DNA of 64,000 bases from Dermabacter indicis (GCA_001403775.1 CYUG01000017.1:455766-519765), one strand, 5' to 3'; shown: positions 48,219 to 57,901, counted from the first letter of the stretch. Notes: generated by a model from the sequence alone, not told the origin. Made by a program: numbers and translations.

Positions 48219-49097
48219 TCAGCTCCCGGACCAAACCGGAACTCGCAGGGACGAACTTTCACGTTCGACGAACTTACCGTAGGCCTGGCACAGATCAGCT
48301 ACCTGCGTGCGAAGCCGAGGCCCGTTGCCACCGAACTGAAGCTCCAGAACTCCAGCGAGTGCTTTCTTCGAATCGCGATTGAGCTCGTCGAATCCGACTC
48401 TCACAAGCTCCACAACGGCGCTATCAACCGCTGGCCTAAACGGTTCGATGAGATCGTCGGCCAACGGAAATGGGTTGACAGCATTGCCGTGATGGATCCC
48501 GAGCCCTGGCAAAAGACCCGCTGCGCAAATCGAACTCAGAACGCAGCCGCGCAGAATGGTGTACCCATAGTTCAAGGCAACATTGACGAAGTCGCTGGAC
48601 TCTTGGCGGCGAGAAAACCCTGGAAGCACCCGTGACCAGTAGTACTTGGCTGCGGCTCCCTCAATGTTTGTGCTATCGCCCGGCTGTACGAGAGTAGAGA
48701 GCTCCTTGAGGTGCCGCGCATCCTTGATGTTGGCTACCTGATTCAACATGGCAGCCTGACCAAGCACCTTAGCGCGCACGATCCTGCGCCAGGCGGCGTC
48801 TTTCGTGCGCTGCTTTAAAGCGGCTTGTGCTCTCTGTCGTGCTCCGACACGCGAGGCCGGTGAAAAGTGCTGGAGGATGCCCACGGGAAGGTTTCGCCAG
48901 TCGCATACGACCACCTGCACGTCGAAGCGCTCAGCAGCGGCAACGAGACCATAACCCCACGTTGCCTTCTGGCCTAAAAGAATCGTTGCTACTGCATCGA
49001 GAGGGACGGGCGTATCGCCAATAAGAAGTGCGCCACGCTCATAACCCACGAATCCCTTGAATTCGAGGAGGTCTAAGACCCGCCACTTTGACGACAC
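48219..49097 (-). CDS. cas1: CRISPR-associated Cas1 (type II)
   Basis: 292 residues. Catalytic residues are visible as Glu in TNIEGAAAKYYW, His in LGIHHGNAVNPF and Asp in LADDLIEPFRP. This is the integrase that inserts new spacers. The GTG start has GGAG upstream and lies 16 bp after the cas9 stop, so cas9-cas1-cas2 form one leftward operon. Confidence 0.96.
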   Translation of the reverse strand: MSSKWRVLDLLEFKGFVGYERGALLIGDTPVPLDAVATILLGQKATWGYGLVAAAERFDVQVVVCDWRNLPVGILQHFSPASRVGARQRAQAALKQRTKDAAWRRIVRAKVLGQAAMLNQVANIKDARHLKELSTLVQPGDSTNIEGAAAKYYWSRVLPGFSRRQESSDFVNVALNYGYTILRGCVLSSICAAGLLPGLGIHHGNAVNPFPLADDLIEPFRPAVDSAVVELVRVGFDELNRDSKKALAGVLELQFGGNGPRLRTQVADLCQAYGKFVERESSSLRVPVWSGS

Positions 49098-49113
49098 GAC
49101 AACATCTCCAAAT

Positions 49114-52100
49114 TCAGTCCCGACCAGAGTGCTGAGTCATGCGAGAGTAAACGTTGAAGCTTTCAGGCAGATGCGCTGCTCCTGAATCCCATCGTGGACG
49201 GCCGAGACCTGTGCGACGGATGACGCACGTGCCCGGTGCTGCCAACAGCGCAGAGGGGTGAATCTCCACACCTCGATCGAGGATCTCGGCGGTAAGTGGG
49301 CTAGTCGTAGGGGATGTGCCTTCCACGCTGAGCAGCAGCGGACGAAGCAGCAGCTTGCGGCTCGTGATTAGTCCAGATATTGACCAGTTCCACTCCGGAA
49401 ACTCCCGTAGAAACTTCCCGAATTTGGTCGTGTCGTCAGCGAAGTCGGCGGGGTCAATCTCGAGTTCGTCCCCCTGCGTGATCCAGCCGATTTGCCGGGC
49501 GAGGCCCTGTTCCACAGCCGCGCGGACCTTGGGTTGCAGGTCGCGGTGCGACATGGTGTGAAAGGGGATGGGCGCTTCGAAGAGATCGTTGCTGCTCGCG
49601 TCTTTGAGAATCTCACCGAACTCGGCTGCGAACACGCGTTGAATGCCGAGCTGAGGGCCCTTCTTGGGGTCGTCCCATGTCAGGAGCCGGGCATGATGCG
49701 TTCCGGCTCCGATACGAAGAATGCCACGTGGTGACATCACTGACGGTGCGTCAGCATCGAAGAGCTGCACGGTCTGATTTGCGAGGTAGTGTTCCGGCAG
49801 TCCTTGCGAGGTAGCGTCAACGTTGATTTTCTTGCTCTTCGTTGAGGTGAAAAGCTTGCGGAGCGCGAGGTGAAGTTCGGGGTCTACGACGCGGTCGATC
49901 GCTTGTGCATCCCACTCGCCCCAAAGGTCGCGTTCAAGAGCTTTCATGACGGTCGCATCGTGGACCGCCCCGCGAGACTTGCGCAAACGGATCGGTCGAG
50001 TAACCGGGACGCGATTAGCTTCGATCTCTTGACGCATCAACTCTGCAAGGGTGGCGACGTTTTTTTGCCACCGGCGATAGAGCACCTTTTCGGCTCGGTC
50101 GGCGCCTTCGTAATCACGCCACTCGGGAGCTTCGCTGGTGATTTCGTGTTCGCGCTTGAGGTTCACGCGTGTGAGAAGCACTCGATAGATTGCCGGTGAC
50201 TGCAGGGTCAAAACAGCGGCGTCGATCGCGTGATGGCGCGTATCCAAACGTGACTTATCCAGCGAACCACGCAAGCGAATGATGTGATCCACTCGCCCAG
50301 CGCGGCGAGCTTCTCGAGTGCCGGAACCGCCGAATGCGACGACCGGTACTTCGTCGTGGAAGTGCCCCACGATGCGGCGCGTGATCTCGGTGGCCGCGTA
50401 GGAAGTTGAGGCCAAATCTCGCTCGTCAATGGGCGGGTCGGTGCGCTTTTGCTGCAAGCGCCGCGTGACATCGCGTTTCATCGAGTTGGATGCGTTGAGC
50501 CAATGCCTCACGCGCTTCGTGGCCTCTTTGACCGATACCCCGTCGCGTTGACTTTCTTCGGCCCACTCGGCGAAGATGCGGTGCGCCTTCGAGGCGTTGC
50601 ACTCGCGGCACACCGCCACGAGGTTGCTGCCCTGCGAGGAGCCTCCACCTCGGCGCGGAACAATATGGTCGAGCTCGCACGTGGTCGTCGTGATTTCGGT
50701 CCCGCAGTAGAGGCACGTGCAGTTTTGCCTCTGTACCTGGCGGTGACGGCGAACATCGAGACGTGAAGGTTCGCTCAAGCCGTCCGCTTGGAGCTCTGCG
50801 CGGATGCGGTCGCTGTCTCGGCGATTGCGATTATTTTCGGCAATGATGGTGGAGCGTTGCTCCGCGCCCATGAGGCCCGTGCGAACGTGCTCAACTGTGA
50901 CGGATTCTGGCTTTCCGTACTTGCGTTCACAGCCGCCAACGAAGCGACGAACGATAGTGAGAACCCGGTCCACGGTCGGTTGGCCGGTCTGGTCGTCCCA
51001 ATCGGGACGAGGGAGCCTGGAGGGGTCGACGTTGAACTCGGCCTGGATCGATTCGAAGAGGTCAGTACCCTCGTTCTCCATCCTGGCGTTCAAACGCGAG
51101 AGTGTGTCGGTCGAGTAGGCCGCACGCCCGCTGGGAAGGTCGAGGTCGAAAAGATCTTCCACCGTGTCCTCGCCCCACTGGAGGAGCACATCAGAGAGCC
51201 CGGAAGCATCAGCCTGTTCCTGAGTGTCAGGCGTCGCATCAGCGATGAGCTGTGCGAGGAGGCTGCGCTCAGCGTAACTTGCGCTTTGCCACCAATCTCG
51301 AGCGTTCTGATCGACCTTCTTGCCCTTAAAGAACGCCCCGAGCGTGGTCAAAGTGCGGTTCGTGGGCGCGAAGGCAAGCTTCTGATTGGTTTCGGTCGTG
51401 GGTGCCGCGAGTGCATGGGCTGAGAGCCCTAGCTCTTCGGCGATGTCGGCCCAGGCAAGAGAGTCTTTCTCTCTCCATCCAGTCATCATCTGGAAGGCTG
51501 TGAATCGCTCGTCCTGAGTGAGTCGCCTTCCGCCTTCGGTTCGCACACGGAGGTTGGCGATGGCCGCCAAAATGCGGAAATCCTGGAATTCAAGCGCGGC
51601 GATAGGGGCTCGGAAGAGCTTCGGCTGAAGCGCATCACGGCCTACACGTTCGCTTGGCACATGTGGCTTCGTTTGCGCGAAAAGCAGCGTGAGAACCTCG
51701 GGAAGTTCTTTTGCTGGGAGGCCTTGCCGCTCCCATATGCGCTCGACCTCGTTGATCTGGTCTTCTTGACGAACCTGCCAACCCAAGATGGGAGCGGTGG
51801 GATGCCCTGCAGCGAGGGCTTCTTCGCTGCTTCGCTTCAGATCGTTGATGTTCTTTTTCTGGTTGACGCCTTTAGTGACGGTGATGTTGCGAGGGCGCAG
51901 CAGGTAATCACGAGATGCGGCGAGCGCGCCGATCTGTCCTACCGTGGTCAAATCGTTGACCTCGTCGCCGAAGTGCTCGCGTGCACGCGCCTGGTTCGCG
52001 AGAAGAGTTTCCGAGGGGACGGGCAACTTCCGTGTGGAGGCGAGAGTCTTCCACGGGTTGCGCCAGCCACGATGTCGCGCGATATGGCGTAGGGCGAGCG

Positions 52101-52470
52101 CGAGATCATTCTTGAGCTGTGCCTGATCTTCAATTTTGGTGGTCACAAGCCGGGCGCGAGCGTGCCACGCATCGTAAGGCGTGATCTGTGGCGGGACTCC
52201 CGGGTAGCTGTGTTCGGCAAGGTAGCGTTCGAGGGCCTTCAGACGCCGGCGTTTCCTCTTGCGCATACGCCGCGTACGGCGGGCAACGCCAGCCGTTGCT
52301 TTTCGGGATTGGGGAGTTTTGCCCGTATCGGGATCGAGGCCTCCATCGTGCCGAACAACGAGTTTCTCGAGAAAACGAAGAGGCACCCCATTCTCATCAA
52401 ACTCAATGGCGGCGAGGCCAACGGAACGATCGCCAACGTCGATACCAACTCGATAGATACATTCAGTCAC
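49114..52470 (-). CDS. cas9: Cas9 RNA-guided nuclease (type II-C)
   Basis: About 1,118 residues from GTG 52470, which has AAGGGG upstream; the ATG at 52518 would add 16 residues without a ribosome site. RuvC residues Asp11 (VGIDVGDRSVG), Glu527 (VTVEHVR), His747 and Asp750 (RHHAIDAAV) and HNH residues His602 (ELDHIVPRR) and Asn616 (GSNLVAVC) are all present. The bridge helix is RRTRRMRKRKRRRLKALER. CLYCG and CREC flank the HNH as zinc-knuckle cysteines. Both strands should be cut. The size and missing csn2/cas4 give II-C. Confidence 0.97.
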   Translation of the reverse strand: MTECIYRVGIDVGDRSVGLAAIEFDENGVPLRFLEKLVVRHDGGLDPDTGKTPQSRKATAGVARRTRRMRKRKRRRLKALERYLAEHSYPGVPPQITPYDAWHARARLVTTKIEDQAQLKNDLALALRHIARHRGWRNPWKTLASTRKLPVPSETLLANQARAREHFGDEVNDLTTVGQIGALAASRDYLLRPRNITVTKGVNQKKNINDLKRSSEEALAAGHPTAPILGWQVRQEDQINEVERIWERQGLPAKELPEVLTLLFAQTKPHVPSERVGRDALQPKLFRAPIAALEFQDFRILAAIANLRVRTEGGRRLTQDERFTAFQMMTGWREKDSLAWADIAEELGLSAHALAAPTTETNQKLAFAPTNRTLTTLGAFFKGKKVDQNARDWWQSASYAERSLLAQLIADATPDTQEQADASGLSDVLLQWGEDTVEDLFDLDLPSGRAAYSTDTLSRLNARMENEGTDLFESIQAEFNVDPSRLPRPDWDDQTGQPTVDRVLTIVRRFVGGCERKYGKPESVTVEHVRTGLMGAEQRSTIIAENNRNRRDSDRIRAELQADGLSEPSRLDVRRHRQVQRQNCTCLYCGTEITTTTCELDHIVPRRGGGSSQGSNLVAVCRECNASKAHRIFAEWAEESQRDGVSVKEATKRVRHWLNASNSMKRDVTRRLQQKRTDPPIDERDLASTSYAATEITRRIVGHFHDEVPVVAFGGSGTREARRAGRVDHIIRLRGSLDKSRLDTRHHAIDAAVLTLQSPAIYRVLLTRVNLKREHEITSEAPEWRDYEGADRAEKVLYRRWQKNVATLAELMRQEIEANRVPVTRPIRLRKSRGAVHDATVMKALERDLWGEWDAQAIDRVVDPELHLALRKLFTSTKSKKINVDATSQGLPEHYLANQTVQLFDADAPSVMSPRGILRIGAGTHHARLLTWDDPKKGPQLGIQRVFAAEFGEILKDASSNDLFEAPIPFHTMSHRDLQPKVRAAVEQGLARQIGWITQGDELEIDPADFADDTTKFGKFLREFPEWNWSISGLITSRKLLLRPLLLSVEGTSPTTSPLTAEILDRGVEIHPSALLAAPGTCVIRRTGLGRPRWDSGAAHLPESFNVYSRMTQHSGRD

Positions 52471-52534
52471 GATTGCCCCTTGTACGTTTTGCACGACGGT
52501 GTGACCTAAGAATATCAACGCAGGTGAGGGACGA

Positions 52535-52620
52535 AAGAAAAACGAAGCCCCCCGGCAGAACCGAGGGGCTGGAGAATTCGCGGCACTAGACCGCTTATTT
52601 CAATGTCTCTCCCAAGACAT
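52535..52620 (-). ncRNA. Predicted tracrRNA
   Basis: Read leftward, the anti-repeat TCTTGGGAGAGACATTGAAA (52617-52598) pairs with the first 21 bases of the repeat with only three imperfect positions. It is followed by AAGCGG...CCGC, a nexus-like hairpin, and then the terminator stem AGCCCCTCGG/CCGGGGGGCT with TTCGTTTTTC. The RNA is about 85 nt and ends 65 bp upstream of the cas9 start. Confidence 0.88.
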
Positions 52621-52626
52621 GAAACG

Positions 52627-52632
52627 AGCATA
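52627..52632 (-). promoter_or_regulatory. Extended -10 promoter of the tracrRNA
   Basis: On the minus strand TGTTATGCT is an extended -10 (TG-N-TATGCT). It places the start near 52620, one base before the self-complementary ATGTCT of the anti-repeat. Confidence 0.6.
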
Positions 52633-52708
52633 ACAGGTGGAGTCTCTGCGCCACCGCAGACTCACCGAGTCGTGTTCTGCGTGTTCGCGACACGTGACCT
52701 TCCGTCCA

Positions 52709-53584
52709 TTACTTGCGCGGCAGGCGTCGGCCCCGCCCGAGAAGCCTGCCCCCGATCCGGCCGCGCGAACGCTTGTGGCCCGTGGCCCGGAAAAGCCACA
52801 GGAACGGCTCGGGGATTGCGCGCGCGATGGGGGCGCTCAGCGCCCAGCGCCACGGGGCGTTCGAGTCCTTGTCGGGGCGGTGTTCGAGGGCGTGGACGGT
52901 TGCTTCGGCAACCTCGTCGGGGGTCATCGTGCCCACGAGTAGCTCGACTTTGGGGACGCGTTTTTCGGAATTTGGGTTCGCCTTGAAGTAGTCGGAGTGG
53001 ACGCGCGTGGGGTCAGCGAGCCCACGTTGATTCCGGTGCCGTGAAGGTCCTGGCGCAGGGCCTCGGTGAAGCCGCGAACGGCGTAGCGAGCGGCGGCGTA
53101 GCCCACGGCGCCCGGCCACGCGATCTGGGCGACGGGGGAGTTGATCTGGAAGATCGTGCCGCTTCCGCGGGCGAGCATCGGTTCGATGAGGCCGCGCGTC
53201 ATGTCGAAGGCCGCGAAATACGGCAGCGCCATCTGCTCGCGCGCCTCCTTCGGGCTCGTCTCCTCGATGCTGAGGAAACGCCCTGAGCCGGCGTTGTTGA
53301 GGAGGATGTCGGGCGTGCCGTGCTCGTCGAGGATCCGCTCGCACACCTCCGCGACGGCGTCGGCATCCGAAAGATCAACGGGGTAGTACGCCGCGCCGGT
53401 CTCCTTCGCGAGCGGCTCAAGTTTCTCCTCGCGCCGGGCGAGCAGGATCAGGCGGCATTCGCTATCGCTGAGCCTCCGAGCGAGAGCCGCGCCAATGCCG
53501 GCGGAGGCGCCCGTGATGACGATCAGTTCCGAGGTGAGGGGGGCTCGGGTTGCTCTGCGTGCTGTCCATGCGCTTTGTGGCCAT
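52709..53584 (-). pseudogene. Short-chain dehydrogenase with two frameshifts
   Basis: ATG 53584 follows TAGACT by 6 bases (leaderless). The frame shifts at a six-C run (minus strand; 53538-53543): with five Cs it would read on as PLTSELIVITGASAGIGAAL. The Rossmann loop TGASAGIG, the NNAG motif (LLNNAGSG) and the YxxxR-type active site AVGYAAARYAVRG are present. A second single-base loss near 53020-53030 shifts again into DPTRVHSDYF. It is a pseudogene, phase-variable, or carries sequencing errors. Confidence 0.75.
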
Positions 53585-53593
53585 GCTTCGAGT

Positions 53594-54673
53594 CTAGCGA
53601 GCGGCCACCTCGCCCACGCCGAGGATCCACTGGATCGCGGCGGTCGCCGCGCCGCGCGCCCAGAACGCAAAGTCGTGCTCGCGAAGCTGAATGTCGAGGC
53701 CGCTCGCGCTCATGTGTCGAATCTCGGCGATTCCCGCGTCGAGCTCCTCCTCGTTGCCCGCGAGGAACCGCGCGCCCTCGCCGGAAATCACGACGGCCTG
53801 TGGCATCGTGAACGCCGCGGCGGTGCCCACGAGACGCCCAACTTTTCGAGCCGCCCGCGCCGACTCTTCAGCGCTCAAGGGGGAAGCGCCACTCAAATCC
53901 GGCCAGTCCGGGCCACGGATAGCGTCGGTGATCGTGCCGAAGCCCGTGTTCTCGTCCGTGATCACGCGCCCGTCCATCACGAGGGCAAATCCCGTGCCAA
54001 TTCCGACGGTCACCACGATGAACCTCGAAGCCTCAAGGCCTGCACCGAACCAGTTTTCGGCCTCGGCAAGCGAGGTCAGGTCATGCACGATGAGCATCGG
54101 AAGGCCCGTGAGTTCCTCGAGGAGGTCGGCAGCGCGCACGTTTTCCCACCCGAGGAACGGTGCCTCGCGCACGACGCGGCCACCGTCGATCTGTGCGCCG
54201 ATGTTGACGCCAACGCCCGCGATGGGGAGCGCGGGATTCTTCGCAGCGAGAGCGTCGCGCAACTCGCCTATGAGATTGCCGGCTTCGCGAAGCACGGCGG
54301 CGGGGCGCAGGTCGGTGAGGCGAGAGGTGCGCGAATCGAGCACGGTTGCGCGTGCATCGGTCACGATCGCCACGAGGCTCTCGTGCGTGATCGACAGTCC
54401 GACGAGGGCGAAACTCTCGAGATTTACCGAAAGGGGAATCGCGGGCCGGCCCACTTCGCTCGGAACGGGGGTTCCCTGAAGCATGAGCTCCGCTTCCACG
54501 AGCGGGGCCGTGACACGCGTGAGGGAAGCGGCGCTCAGCCCTAGCCGCTCGGCGAGCTGCGTGCGCGGAAGCGGCCCGTAGCGGAGCAGCTCGAGGTACA
54601 CGCGTCGCGCGGAAGGCGGGAGCGTGTCGAGAGTGAGGCGCTCGGGGACGGTGGGGGAGTTCACGGTACTCAA
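53594..54673 (-). CDS. ROK-family transcriptional regulator
   Basis: 359 residues if the TTG at 54673 is used; the GTG at 54661 is an alternative. The N-terminal winged helix reads LPRTQLAERLGLSAASLTRV. The ROK domain follows with VGIGTGFALVMDGR and a sugar-kinase-like ATP region. The Cys zinc cluster of classical ROK proteins is not seen. It diverges from a sugar ABC importer with a palindromic site between them, so it probably represses that importer until its sugar is present. Confidence 0.85.
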   Translation of the reverse strand: MSTVNSPTVPERLTLDTLPPSARRVYLELLRYGPLPRTQLAERLGLSAASLTRVTAPLVEAELMLQGTPVPSEVGRPAIPLSVNLESFALVGLSITHESLVAIVTDARATVLDSRTSRLTDLRPAAVLREAGNLIGELRDALAAKNPALPIAGVGVNIGAQIDGGRVVREAPFLGWENVRAADLLEELTGLPMLIVHDLTSLAEAENWFGAGLEASRFIVVTVGIGTGFALVMDGRVITDENTGFGTITDAIRGPDWPDLSGASPLSAEESARAARKVGRLVGTAAAFTMPQAVVISGEGARFLAGNEEELDAGIAEIRHMSASGLDIQLREHDFAFWARGAATAAIQWILGVGEVAAR

Positions 54674-54741
54674 CTTTGCCAGATGCTGCGGGGAGGTAGC
54701 GCGAGATGCCTCCCACTTCGAGGAATGTGCTTGACGGAAGT

Positions 54742-54761
54742 TTATTTTACGACGAAAATAA
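54742..54761. promoter_or_regulatory. Candidate ROK operator
   Basis: TTATTTT and AAAATAA form a perfect inverted repeat around six bases (ACGACG), the A/T-block design of NagC/Mlc-type operators. TTGACG at 54731-54736 is a likely -35 box, so a bound repressor would cover the promoter. Confidence 0.6.
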
Positions 54762-54795
54762 TAGGGTCATTGAAGACGCACCTCAAGGAGAAACC

Positions 54796-56046
54796 ATGGC
54801 GACCACCACCCGTCGCGGCTTCCTCGCAGGTATGGCAGGTCTCGGAACCCTCGGCGCGCTCGCGGGATGCGGCGGCTCGAACTCGAGTGGTACTTCGCTC
54901 GAATACTTCCAGTTCAAGTCTGAGGCAATCGACCTGTTCAACGCGATTTGCGAGGAGTACAACGCGCAGGCAAACAACGTGCGCGTGCGGCAAAACTTCC
55001 AGGCCGACAACGTGACAGCGCTTCGCGTGCGCCTCGTGAAGAACAGCATGCCCGACATCGTCTCGATCAACGGCGACTACAACTTCGGCTCGATCGCCCG
55101 CTCGGGCGTGTTCTACGACTTCGCGAAAACCGACCTTCTCGACAAGGTGCAAGACGCCGTAGGCGAAATCCTCCCAAGCCTCGGCGCCGGCGCAGAAGGC
55201 GAAGTCAACGGCCTGCCGCTCTCCACGAACGGCTCGGGCATGATCTACAACAAAGACATTTTCGAGGACTTCGGCATCGAACCGCCGAAAACCTGGGACG
55301 ACCTCATCGCCGCGGCCGAAGAATTCGCCGCGGGAGGCGTGGACCCGTTCTACTGGGGCTTCCGCGACAATTGGACGGGCGCACCCATGTTCTCCTCGAT
55401 CTCCGGCAACTTCCTGCCGAACGTCGCCGACTGGTACCAAAAACGCCTCGACGGCGAGACCACGTTCGAAGATCTCCGCCCCGTGCTCGAGAAAATGAAC
55501 CAGATTGCCAAAATGGGCAACAAGAACAAGTACGAGGTCGACTACAACGGCGGGAACCAAGGCTTCGCCCAAGGCAAAGCCGCGATCTACGTGCACGGCA
55601 CCTACGCGATCCCCGCGATCCGCTCCTACAACCCCGACATCAACCTCGGGACGTTCGCGACCCCCGCCGACGATCCGGCCGATACGCGCGTGGTGTCCGG
55701 CGTGGACGTGGCCCTCACCATGGGCGTCGAGCCCGAGCACGAGGAAGAAGCCCTCGACTTCATGCGCTACCTCATGAAGGAAGAAAACGTGCTCGCCTAC
55801 TGCAAGGAACAGGTGGCCTTCCCGACCCTCAAGGACACCGAGACCGACGACCCGGCCCTCCAGGGACTCCAGGACTACTTCGCGAACGACCTCATCGCCA
55901 CGTACTCCGACCACAACTTCCCGCAGGGAGTCAACCTCAACAACTACATGCAGCAGTTCCTGATCGACCACGACATCGACGCGTTCATTAAGACGCTCGA
56001 CACGCAGTGGGACAAGGTCGCAAAACGCATGGCCGCGACGGCGTAA
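54796..56046 (+). CDS. Sugar ABC transporter substrate-binding lipoprotein
   Basis: 416 residues from ATG 54796 with AAGGAG upstream. The signal starts TTRRGFLAGMAG and ends LGALAGCGG, giving a lipobox (ALAGC) and possibly Tat export. It is a family 1 extracellular binding protein (VRLVKNSMPDIVSIN, NGLPLSTNGSGMIYNKDIF). The sugar is unknown; the nearby alpha-glucosidase suggests an oligo-alpha-glucoside. Confidence 0.88.
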   Translation: MATTTRRGFLAGMAGLGTLGALAGCGGSNSSGTSLEYFQFKSEAIDLFNAICEEYNAQANNVRVRQNFQADNVTALRVRLVKNSMPDIVSINGDYNFGSIARSGVFYDFAKTDLLDKVQDAVGEILPSLGAGAEGEVNGLPLSTNGSGMIYNKDIFEDFGIEPPKTWDDLIAAAEEFAAGGVDPFYWGFRDNWTGAPMFSSISGNFLPNVADWYQKRLDGETTFEDLRPVLEKMNQIAKMGNKNKYEVDYNGGNQGFAQGKAAIYVHGTYAIPAIRSYNPDINLGTFATPADDPADTRVVSGVDVALTMGVEPEHEEEALDFMRYLMKEENVLAYCKEQVAFPTLKDTETDDPALQGLQDYFANDLIATYSDHNFPQGVNLNNYMQQFLIDHDIDAFIKTLDTQWDKVAKRMAATA

Positions 56047-56058
56047 GGAGAAGCCACC

Positions 56059-56970
56059 GTGTCTGTAACGCACACAAAATCCGGCTCCGCGCCGGTACTT
56101 CGCTCGAAAAAGAAGCGAATCGATCCCGCCCACATCTGGATGGTCATTCCCGCCATCATCATCTTCGTGGCCCTGCTCGTGTGGCCCCTCATCCAGGGCA
56201 TCTTCTACACGTTCACGAACTACCAGGGCTACGGTGACTGGCGCTTCGTGGGCCTCGACAACTACAAGTTCCTGTTCCAGGACGACGTGATCTGGGGAAG
56301 CTACGGCTTCACGTTCCTCTTCGCGATTTCCTCGACGCTCGCGACGAACGTCATCGCGATGGTTCTCGCGCTCTTGCTGAACTCGGCAATCAAAGCAAAG
56401 AACCTCTTTCGCGGGATCTTCTTCCTCCCGTACATGCTCCCCGTGCTGATCGTCTCGTACATCTTCAGCTACCTCTTCACGAACAACATTCCGCTCATTG
56501 GCCAATGGCTCGGCTGGGAATGGCTCTCCTCCTCGCTGCTTGCGAACGAGAGCCTCGCGTGGCTCGCGATCGTGTTCGTGGGTGTGTGGCAGGGTGTTGC
56601 CTTCACGACCCTCATCTACATCTCGGGCCTCCAAACCGTGCCCGAAGAGGTCTACGAAGCCGCCTCGCTCGACGGCGCGAACAAGTGGAAGCAGTTCTGG
56701 AAAATCACCTTCCCACTCATCATGCCGTTCTTCACGATCAACGTCGTGCTGAGCTTCAAGAACTCCCTCGGCGTCTTCGACCAGGTCGTTGCCCTCACCG
56801 AGGGCGGCCCCGGCACCGCCACCCAGTCGATCTCATTCTTGATCTTCAAGAACGGCTTCCAGGGCGGCGAATTCGCCTACCAGACGGCGAACGGCGTCAT
56901 CTACTTCATCATCCTCATCGTGCTGTCATTCGCGCAGCTGCGATTCCTCCAGTCGAAGGAGGTCAACTGA
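56059..56970 (+). CDS. Sugar ABC transporter permease (MalF type)
   Basis: 303 residues, six membrane helices. The EAA motif is EEVYEAASLDGANKWKQFWK. GTG start with AGGAG, 12 bp after the binding protein stop. Confidence 0.9.
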   Translation: MSVTHTKSGSAPVLRSKKKRIDPAHIWMVIPAIIIFVALLVWPLIQGIFYTFTNYQGYGDWRFVGLDNYKFLFQDDVIWGSYGFTFLFAISSTLATNVIAMVLALLLNSAIKAKNLFRGIFFLPYMLPVLIVSYIFSYLFTNNIPLIGQWLGWEWLSSSLLANESLAWLAIVFVGVWQGVAFTTLIYISGLQTVPEEVYEAASLDGANKWKQFWKITFPLIMPFFTINVVLSFKNSLGVFDQVVALTEGGPGTATQSISFLIFKNGFQGGEFAYQTANGVIYFIILIVLSFAQLRFLQSKEVN

Positions 56971-56971
56971 C

Positions 56972-57901
56972 ATGAGTACCCAGTCGATCCCCACCCCGGG
57001 TGCCGCAGAAACACCCACGAACACAAGCATCGAGAAGGGCGGGGCAAGCGTCGGAAAGCCCCCGCGCAAGAAGCGCAGCTACCGACTCCACCGCACCAAC
57101 TGGTGGGCCACCGCACTCGTTGCCGTCCTTTCCCTCACGATCCTCGTGCCGCTGTACTTCGCGGTCGTCACCGCGTTCAAAACGGCACCCGAGCTCGCCG
57201 AGAGCGGCTTCGGCCTGCCGAACCAGTGGAACCTCGACAACTTCGTGGAGGCGTGGAGGCTCACCGAGTTCCCGAAACGCCTCATGACGAGCGCGATCAT
57301 CACCGTTGGGGCAGTGATCGTCACGCTGCTCACGAACTCGATGGTGGCGTACGCGATCGCGCGTAACCTCCACCGCAAGAGCTTCCAGTTCCTCTACTAC
57401 TTCTTCGTGGCGGCGCTCTTCGTGCCGTTCCCGATCATCATGCTGCCCGTAGTCAAGCAGACGGCCGCACTCGGCATCGACAACGAAGCCGGCCTGATCC
57501 TTCTGTACACCGTGTACGGGCTCGCGATGAACATCCTGCTCTACGTGAGCTTTTTGAAATCGCTTCCCGAAGAGCTCGAAGAGGCCGCGCGCCTCGAAGG
57601 CGCCTCGACGTGGACCGTGTTCTGGAAGATCGTGTTCCCGCTCATGGCACCCATGAACGCGACGGTCGGCATCCTCACGTGCCTGTGGTCGTGGAACGAC
57701 TTCATGCTGCCTCTCGTGATCCTCTCCGATCCCGATTCGCAGACCCTGCCGCTCGCACAGTACGTGTTCCAGGGCCAGTTCAACACGAACTACCCGGTTT
57801 CCTTCGCGAGCTACCTCATGGCAATCGCGCCCATGATGCTCGTGTACATGTTCGCGCAGAAGTGGATCATCTCGGGCGTGATGCGAGGCTCGACCAAGTA
57901 G
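56972..57901 (+). CDS. Sugar ABC transporter permease (MalG type)
   Basis: 309 residues with a disordered N-terminus and six helices. EAA motif EELEEAARLEGASTWTVFWK. It starts 1 bp after the previous gene. No ATPase follows; such importers often share an MsiK-like ATPase encoded elsewhere. Confidence 0.9.
   Translation: MSTQSIPTPGAAETPTNTSIEKGGASVGKPPRKKRSYRLHRTNWWATALVAVLSLTILVPLYFAVVTAFKTAPELAESGFGLPNQWNLDNFVEAWRLTEFPKRLMTSAIITVGAVIVTLLTNSMVAYAIARNLHRKSFQFLYYFFVAALFVPFPIIMLPVVKQTAALGIDNEAGLILLYTVYGLAMNILLYVSFLKSLPEELEEAARLEGASTWTVFWKIVFPLMAPMNATVGILTCLWSWNDFMLPLVILSDPDSQTLPLAQYVFQGQFNTNYPVSFASYLMAIAPMMLVYMFAQKWIISGVMRGSTK

Noticed and set aside
52471-52518. Cas9 start at ATG 52518
   Set aside because: The extra 16 residues have no ribosome site and are not family-like; GTG 52470 has AAGGGG upstream and begins just before the RuvC strand.
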